The notes under the pieces are model-generated. The model was not told the origin of the DNA. It worked only from the letters and a program-made list of their open reading frames with translations, and ran no database searches. Below, in pieces: positions 58,601 to 64,000 of a stretch of DNA of 64,000 bases (positions are counted from its first letter, which is position 1; each line of letters starts with the position of its first letter). The translations under genes and the position numbers were made by a program. The stretch spans positions 43,360,277 to 43,424,276 of the forward strand of contig NC_065543.1 of assembly GCF_932294415.1 (NCBI RefSeq), in the 5' to 3' direction. The DNA is from Quercus robur. Its lineage: Eukaryota; Streptophyta; Magnoliopsida; Fagales; Fagaceae.

Positions 58601-60123
58601 CAAGCATTTCTCCTGCCTTCTCAAGGGTGATTATTCTGAATGTCACTAGGGCAAATGGAGCAGGAACCAAGTTGGCCTTCCCCATTGCTTAAACCCCCAA
58701 TTCCTAGTGTGGGCAGGATTTGATCACAATTATAGCACGATTAAACATTTTCAGATTCAACAAGTGGCAATTACCAGCAGGCCAGTTCAAAAATAAAGTG
58801 AGTTAAAATCACTTCCTGTCCAAAAGTTGAGGCAAACAGAAAGCCAGGATTCTTAACCCCAACAAGAAGTAATTATATTTTTGAACAAGTCTATCAACAC
58901 CGAAGGTGAGTGAACCCAGCCAAGGTGAGTGACAATTCTATGTGAGAGAGGATGGGAAAATAGGTGCTCCTAGCAGAACTGAGTTTCGATACATGATCAC
59001 CCTAGGGATCATAAAAAATCGACTAAGCACCTATAAGTTTCTTCCTTCTTCACGGGTGATAGGTAAACTTTCATAATTCATTCCAACATAACCTCAACTA
59101 CTGTCTAAAAACTTTAAACCCACGTTATTTCACTTTCATTTCATTTCACCCAAGAAATAAACTCAAAACTGACGCAACAAAGAAAACCCACCAACAAAAA
59201 AGCAAATCCCATTTCAAATACCACACACGCACACACACACAAAATCATTAGCAACAAAATCTAAACAAAACACAAACTCACTCACTCACTCACTTACCAG
59301 TTTCTTCATCAGCCTTAGATTTCCATCCCTCACACCTCGAAGCTGTACCCCACTGCATCCTATAGCAAGTGTTGAGCTCAATCACTGGCTTTCCACTCCA
59401 ATCCCCTCTCAACCTTGGATTGAAATGCAAAACTCGAGGTGGGTCTTCACCATCCACAGTCTTCAACCCTTGTAACTCAACTAGGAACTGCGAAACCATC
59501 ACCGACTCTTCCTCATCTCTCAAAAGCGCAATCTTTGGGTCCTGCTCCGCATGTGCCTCTCTCGGCTTCCCCACCAAACTCACATACGACCCCAACGTTA
59601 ATCCACAAGGCAAAACCATCACTTTATTCCGGGCCAAAAACTCCGACCCGTTTATCGCTACCGAGTTCGGGCACGGCTCCGAGACCCGGTTCTCGGTTTC
59701 CTTTGTTTCCTCTTTCCCGACCCGAACCTCTTCCCAGACCTTGCCTCCGATCTCCCACGCCACCCTCACCGACTTGTAAAGCTCCGAATCCCCACCCCCG
59801 CGACCCGAAAACGAAGTCGGGTCGAACCCCAACCCGGAAACGATTTTGTACCCGAACTGAGCCGAGCGCGGCGAGTTGGCCGAAATTAGCTTGTTTGGGC
59901 GAGTTGGGGCTCCGCGTTCTTCCAAATCCTCCTCCGAATCGAGCCGAGGAGGCCGAGAAAGCGGGTCTTGTGACACGGCACTGAACCCAGAGTTGAAAAC
60001 GAAGGGGATTTCTAGGGTTACAAGAAGCATATACAAAAGTCCCAAACCGATCAGAATCTGAATCGATCTTTGTCTACTCAGAGACAAGAAAGTATCGAAC
60101 TTTTCCAATTTAGCCCTCTTCAT
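55280..60123 (-). CDS. Hydroxyproline O-galactosyltransferase, GALT5/GALT6-type (GT31)
   Basis: Seven exons on the minus strand: 59298-60123, 57480-57712, 57111-57401, 56878-57006, 56599-56772, 55640-55747, 55280-55489. They give 656 aa with all GT-AG introns. The start is the ATG at 60123 ([10 protein letters not shown]); no ATG lies in frame just upstream. A signal anchor spans about 21-43 (type II Golgi protein). A galectin-type sugar-binding domain spans about 170-385 ([29 protein letters not shown]). The galactosyltransferase domain starts near 408 ([20 protein letters not shown]) and has the metal-binding DDD at 506-508 (KCDDDTF) and the [16 protein letters not shown] loop. The family adds the first galactose to hydroxyproline of arabinogalactan proteins. 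I cannot decide between GALT5 and GALT6. Intron 1 carries an antisense LINE relic. Confidence 0.94.
55607..55634. repeat. (GA)14 microsatellite touching a splice donor
   Basis: On the minus strand it reads (TC)14, starting with the last T of the intron 6 donor GTAAGT (55639-55634). Length changes here would sit directly next to the 5' splice site. Confidence 0.9.
56094..56112. repeat. (GA)n microsatellite in GALT intron 5
   Basis: This is a GA run of about nine units. The same intron also has a local duplication (about 56235-56375 and 56430-56585) built around CATTTAATACAGCAGACTT. Confidence 0.8.
58080..58560 (+). pseudogene. 3' fragment of an RTE/jockey-like LINE, broken
   Basis: The plus strand reads a typical LINE C-terminal stretch: [12 protein letters not shown], then YTRKDRI, a stop, [18 protein letters not shown] and [10 protein letters not shown]. 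The in-frame TGA after RKDRI looks like a decayed Arg codon. The end, GGTGGTGGTTGTTG, is typical of such elements. It lies in GALT intron 1, opposite to the gene. Confidence 0.7.
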
Positions 60124-60244
60124 TATCAAAAAGCCAACCCCCCAAAATTTGTTTCAAAACCCCAAAATGTTTATCAATCTTTTACATGCAATTCGATTCA
60201 CAGTTCAAAAGATTTGAATGGGAAATGGGTTACAGAAAAAAAGA

Positions 60245-60251
60245 ATATATA
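60245..60251 (-). promoter_or_regulatory. Candidate TATA-like site of the GALT gene
   Basis: The minus strand reads CTATATATT about 125 bp upstream of the ATG. A (CT)n tract lies just upstream (60279-60294). Confidence 0.35.
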
Positions 60252-60419
60252 GAATTTGAAAAAAAAAAAAAGCAAGCTAGAGAGAGAGAGAGAGACAGTA
60301 GGTAAGGTCAGCAACAACGGGCATAAGCGTGTAATAAGGGCGTGTTTGGGAGTAGTGATTTGATTTGGAGGTCGGCGGAGAAAGCTTTTTCCTGGAATCA
60401 GAGGCAAATTCTGAATTCT

Positions 60420-60789
60420 TTTTCTTTTTTTCTAAATTTTATATGACAGTTTTTTAGTTTACGTTGAAAAGGAAATGAAAGTGAAAGAGAATTGGGATTT
60501 GAAATTTTGAATGAATTTTTGGGAGTTTGTTGAAGTTTTTTACTTTTTTTAATTAAAAGAAAAGACAAAGGAATAGTCTAAATAAATTAATGCAGTGGTG
60601 GGGTTTCAGGGGAGGGTGTACTCGCAGGGAAACTACTCGCTTTGAGTGAGTTTTTCTTCTTCTTGCGGTAATCATCACTGTCTGGGAGGAAAAGGTTGGA
60701 AAATGATGGGTAATTTTGTACAGTACCTGAATGTTCTGATTGATTTGTCTCTTCTGTCGACTGTAAAATCCATTTTTTTGATATTAGAA
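60420..60789. other. Spacer upstream of GALT
   Basis: I see no gene. The 62-codon frame at 60646-60834 has no recognisable domain. Confidence 0.4.
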
Positions 60790-60954
60790 CTTAATTTCTG
60801 TCTACACCAAAATTCAATTGATATTTTGGTCTGATTATAAAGAATAATTATAATGTTACCGGTTTGAAATTATCTCTAAAAAGTGAGTTCTAGTTAGTTG
60901 ATAACTATAAGTAGCAGACACTATAAGTTGAAATCACCTTCTCAAAAAAAAAAA
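60790..60954 (+). mobile_element. SINE, 5'-truncated
   Basis: It starts in the family body (CTACACCAAAATTCAATTGAT) and runs to an A-run at 60945-60954. The A and B boxes are missing. Confidence 0.6.
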
Positions 60955-61069
60955 TTCAACAAATTGTTGGAACTTTATGAAAATGGGTTAAGCTCGGCTC
61001 ATTTATTTGTATATTATTTTGGAAGTTATAAATGCATCATTTAAGGCATTTATTTAGAAAATAATTTTA

Positions 61070-61249
61070 GAAAAATGCTATGTCCACAATATTTTTACAG
61101 CACTTTCATAAACAAATCATAGGTTTTAAGTTATTATTGATTCTAATTTGAACTCATCATTAAAATTGTTTTTTTGCCCATCAGTAACAACTACTAATAA
61201 CCTGTCATTTAAAATTTGTTGTTAAAATGTTGTAGATGTAACATTTTTC
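61070..61249. mobile_element. Mutator-type MITE, 180 bp
   Basis: ATAATTTTA (61061-61069) and ATACTTTTA (61250-61258) form a 9-bp target duplication with one change. The ends GAAAAATGCTATG and CATTTTTC are inverted, with ACAATATTTTTACA opposite TAAAATGTTGT. It is related to 7539-7710. Confidence 0.7.
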
Positions 61250-61762
61250 ATACTTTTATAAATTTTTTATGAAAAAAGAAAAAAGTAACTAATTTCCTAT
61301 AAAAGTGAAATCAAAATTTTCACAAAAATATTCATTAACAAATGCTATAAGAACACCAGATAACCAAAACTAATAAAATAAAAACTAGTTTTAAGTTTTA
61401 TTAAAGAATTGAAATTAGTTTAAATCCATTGGAGTTCCCAATATGGAAACTCCAAATTAAAACTCCTTTTTATATTTCATCATCTTAAATTTTTGTTAAT
61501 GTTTGTAGAGATGTTATTCATATTTTAAGAAAATTCTTAAATATGAAAAAATTGTACTCATTTTTCTCACATTTATGATAGAGCCTATCACGAATTTAAT
61601 TAGTAGACCCTACTATGAATGTGAGAGAAAGGAGTACAATTCTCCATGCTTTGGAAGTAGCTAAGAATTACTTCATGTTTGATAAGTTTTAGTATCTATT
61701 TCAATCTAGAATAAGTTATGTTTAAAATAGGAAAATAGAATCCTCCACAAGCATCCAAATAA

Positions 61763-61903
61763 TGGCATGTTTGGATGGAAGGAAGAAGGAGGGAGAGTGA
61801 AGGATAGTAGAGTAGAGTTAGCTAAAAATAAGCTAATATTTTGTACTAAATCTACTATACTCTACTCTACTCCCCCTCCCTATTTCTCAATCCAAACAGA
61901 CCA
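61763..61903. mobile_element. Tourist-like MITE, 141 bp
   Basis: TGGCATGTTTGGATGGA at the left and ATCCAAACAGACCA at the right are inverted. TAA flanks it at 61760-61762 and 61904-61906. Inside it is rich in TAGAGTAGAG and its complement. Confidence 0.75.
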
Positions 61904-62524
61904 TAAGTCCTAACATTTATTGTAAATTTCTTGGTCTTTAAATTTTCCAATCTACAACACAAGATATAACAGGGGTCGGTTCCATCATATTAAAAGCCCA
62001 ATAACCTATATATTAGAAGTTATATATATATATATACAAGTTACTGATTTGATTGGAAGGGGAAAAAAAAGATCAGAACACTCAATCTCATATTCAAATA
62101 TTATTATATTATTAATACTCCTTAAACCTTTTTTTTTTCTTAATGACTAAGAGAACTTTTATTATAGAGAAAACAACACTAGAACAGCCTAGATCCCTTC
62201 TTAAGAATTACATTAATGATACTTTGAGATTGAGTACATATCGAGGTTTTCAGGTGATCACCAATGATAGTGTTGAATTTGTAGTGTCTTGTGTATGTTG
62301 ACTTGTTCAAACATGTTGTCATAGGAAATGGCATTAATTCTAAAGATGCATCGCTATGGTAAGAAGAGCCAAAGTCATTATAAACTAACTACTACTTCCT
62401 TTTTGAGGCCAAAGTCTTACAAATAAAACCAAAATAAAAGATAAAAAAATGGCATCGATCTCAAGAAAAATTAAAATGGTTGATTAAAATGATTTTTTTA
62501 ATGTCATTTAAATCTTTTATTTTA

Positions 62525-62672
62525 AAGAATTTTAATTTATAACGTTTACTTTCAATAATAATTTTGTATCATTAGAGTAGATACTATTTAGTTTTTGGTT
62601 TACGTGAAAATTAAACCCAAATTTATCATTCAACTATTAAAATTTTTACCAATTAAATTATTTGAAACCCAC
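62525..62672 (-). mobile_element. tRNA-derived SINE, strongly diverged
   Basis: On the minus strand it starts GTGGGTTTCAAATAATTTAA and keeps the overall order of the family body, with many changes in both boxes. Confidence 0.55.
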
Positions 62673-63102
62673 GTTCAATTCATTTCTGGCAAGAACCCAG
62701 ATGGTAAAATAAAATGATAATTTAGAGTGAAATTGCCACTTGATGCAAAGAAAAAGCCAAAAAAAGGGGCTCTGAGGCTATGAATGCCTTTGCCAGAGGT
62801 TTACGCATGGCAACAAAGCAAGTATTTGCTTAAATGAGTAGTCTAGCGTTTGGGATTTTTGTTAAAAAATGATACCCTCCAAATTTAAAAAACGAAGCTT
62901 TAAAATGCATTTATAGCATATTTTTATTAATGTCAGGGGAATCTGTAATTCTAATATTAAAAACTCCGCCGCAGAGGCTGAGATTAATTAGTAAATCAAA
63001 AATATATAAATGCCGGCATGGCTGGACCCAAATAGTACGTGCCTTGGAAAGGTAACGTAATAGACAGGTGTCTCCCTCTCTCTCTCACGGAAGTTTAGCC
63101 TT

Positions 63103-63165
63103 AAAATTGGATTACGTTGTTTTTTTTTTTTTTTTTTTTTTTTTGAGGGGGAAAATTGGATTACG
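63103..63165 (-). repeat. Micro-retroposon with 14-bp target duplication
   Basis: AAAATTGGATTACG occurs at 63103-63116 and 63152-63165. The 35-base insert is TTG, a T-run and GAGGGGG; on the minus strand it is a short head plus A-run. Confidence 0.75.
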
Positions 63166-63347
63166 CCTTGGTAGTAAATTTTGACAAATTTATTTTTAGG
63201 TTACGTCTTCTTTTTATATACTTCATACTTGCAAAATGTTTAAAAAATTAAAAATTTATAGTTATGTTATCAATAAACTGTTTAAATTATAAATTTTTGT
63301 AATCTAAAATTATGCATAAAATATAAGTTTATAAATTATATAGTAAA

Positions 63348-63965
63348 TGTGGGGCTCGACAACAATTGGGCCAGATCCACCTGTTCACAGGAAGACTTAA
63401 GGCCCAAGCCGAAGAAGATAGTATTCCAAGCCCAATAGCGCAAAGCACCAATGGGCCAGAAAAGCCGCCGAGGAGGGTACAGCCCCCGGATGGCCCAGAG
63501 CTACACTAAGGAAAGGGGCAAAAGCGGCATAGGGATAATCTTGTAAGAAATCTAAAATATCTAGGAAAGGCTGCCCATACTACCTGCCCTAGACAGAGTT
63601 TTGTCTCTCACAGAGTCGTGTTTCTTTAGCCCACTCAACCACTCCCAACAACTCGGGTCCGAAACTGATGGGACAAGTATCAGTCTTGGAAAGTTCGGCC
63701 CTACACGTGGACGAAGGAAATTGAATGCACGCTAATATAAAAGGAAAATATGCAACCTAAAGGAGAGAGCTCCTCCAGTCCCACTAAAAGAAAAAGAGGT
63801 TTCAGAGGCAAATATACTGGAACCATGCATAAATATCTTAACAAAAACACAGTCGGGTAAACATGGCTTAGCCTTTCGATCCCACTCTCTACAAATGATA
63901 TTGTACGGGCCCATTTACGTGCGAACCCAACTCAACGGCGGTTTAACGCGAATCGTGTGCCTACA
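63348..63965 (+). mobile_element. 5' LTR of an LTR retrotransposon running off the window
   Basis: The LTR begins TGTGGGGCTCG and ends GTGCCTACA, with the shared GATGGGACAAGTATC and CCCACTCTCTACAAATGAT blocks. A primer-binding-like sequence follows directly, so this is the left LTR of an element with internal sequence, unlike the solo LTRs elsewhere. Confidence 0.8.
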
Positions 63966-63967
63966 AT

Positions 63968-63985
63968 TGGCGCCGTCTGTGGGGA
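63968..63985 (+). other. Primer-binding site and start of the internal region
   Basis: TGGCGCCGTCTGTGGGGA starts two or three bases after the LTR. It begins TGGCGCCG, complementary to a tRNA 3' end of the tRNA-Asp type, as in Tat/Athila-like Gypsy elements of plants. The lineage assignment is from memory of the motif only. Confidence 0.6.
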
Positions 63986-64000
63986 GGCTTGCGTGTTAGC

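Larger units (their letters stand above)
61907..63340. other. Spacer, no gene recognised
   Basis: AT-rich sequence with an (AT)n run near 62022-62036, a diverged SINE (62525-62672) and a micro-retroposon (63103-63165). Confidence 0.45.

Noticed and set aside
60123..60129. GALT start two codons upstream of the ATG
   Set aside because: The upstream codon is TTG; the first ATG is at 60123 and matches the family's N-terminus ([10 protein letters not shown]).
63348..64000. Protein-coding gene at the right edge
   Set aside because: Explained by an LTR and primer-binding site of a retrotransposon; the only frame is inside the LTR.

Overview
The window is nuclear DNA from a dicot plant, most likely a woody species. 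The evidence is intron-rich genes with plant-only families (DDR-type DDT protein, ASD-type AAA ATPase, galectin-domain hydroxyproline galactosyltransferase), AT-rich spacers, many small MITEs, tRNA-derived SINEs, Helitron ends and solo LTRs. The flavour of the repeats makes me think of Fagales (oak/chestnut type), but that is impression, not proof. There are no rRNA genes, tRNA genes, CRISPR arrays or operons that I can support.

Layout. 1-18.46 kb is gene-free and is mostly an old tandem segmental duplication: unit 1 (about 1121-10254) and unit 2 (about 10255-18462). Both contain the same solo LTR, SINEs and MITEs, and each has later insertions of its own (unit 1: two MITEs and a Helitron; unit 2: a small MITE, a 1.2-kb G-rich element and two tiny poly(A) insertions). 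The right edge of the duplicated unit lies about 90 bp downstream of the TATA box of the next gene, so the duplication carried a copy of that core promoter. 18.86-28.83 kb (+) is a 12-exon DDR4-like DDT-domain gene (710 aa, ISWI chromatin-remodelling partner). 29.65-31.34 kb (-) is a single-exon AAA ATPase of the ASD/BCS1-like type, convergent with DDR4, with a long Glu/Lys/Ala tail. 31.4-47.3 kb is a repeat-rich spacer with two solo LTRs that have exact 5-bp target duplications, foldback MITEs, SINEs and local duplications. 47.35-51.46 kb (-) is the general transcription factor TFIIB (7 exons, 312 aa), with a 25-nt exon and a GC-AG intron; two decayed copies of its 5' end lie 0.7-1 kb upstream. 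55.28-60.12 kb (-) is a GALT5/GALT6-type hydroxyproline O-galactosyltransferase (7 exons, 656 aa). 60.1-63.35 kb is spacer, and the window ends in the 5' LTR and primer-binding region of an LTR retrotransposon that runs off the edge.

The four genes do not form a pathway: they serve chromatin remodelling, an AAA ATPase membrane function, RNA polymerase II initiation and arabinogalactan-protein glycosylation in the Golgi. The most notable non-genic theme is a set of very short poly(A)-containing insertions (about 16-35 bp) flanked by 11-16 bp target duplications, which look like retroposition products truncated almost to the tail. I did not find a convincing wholly new system; the best leads are these micro-insertions, the promoter-carrying tandem duplication and the TFIIB 5'-end copies.
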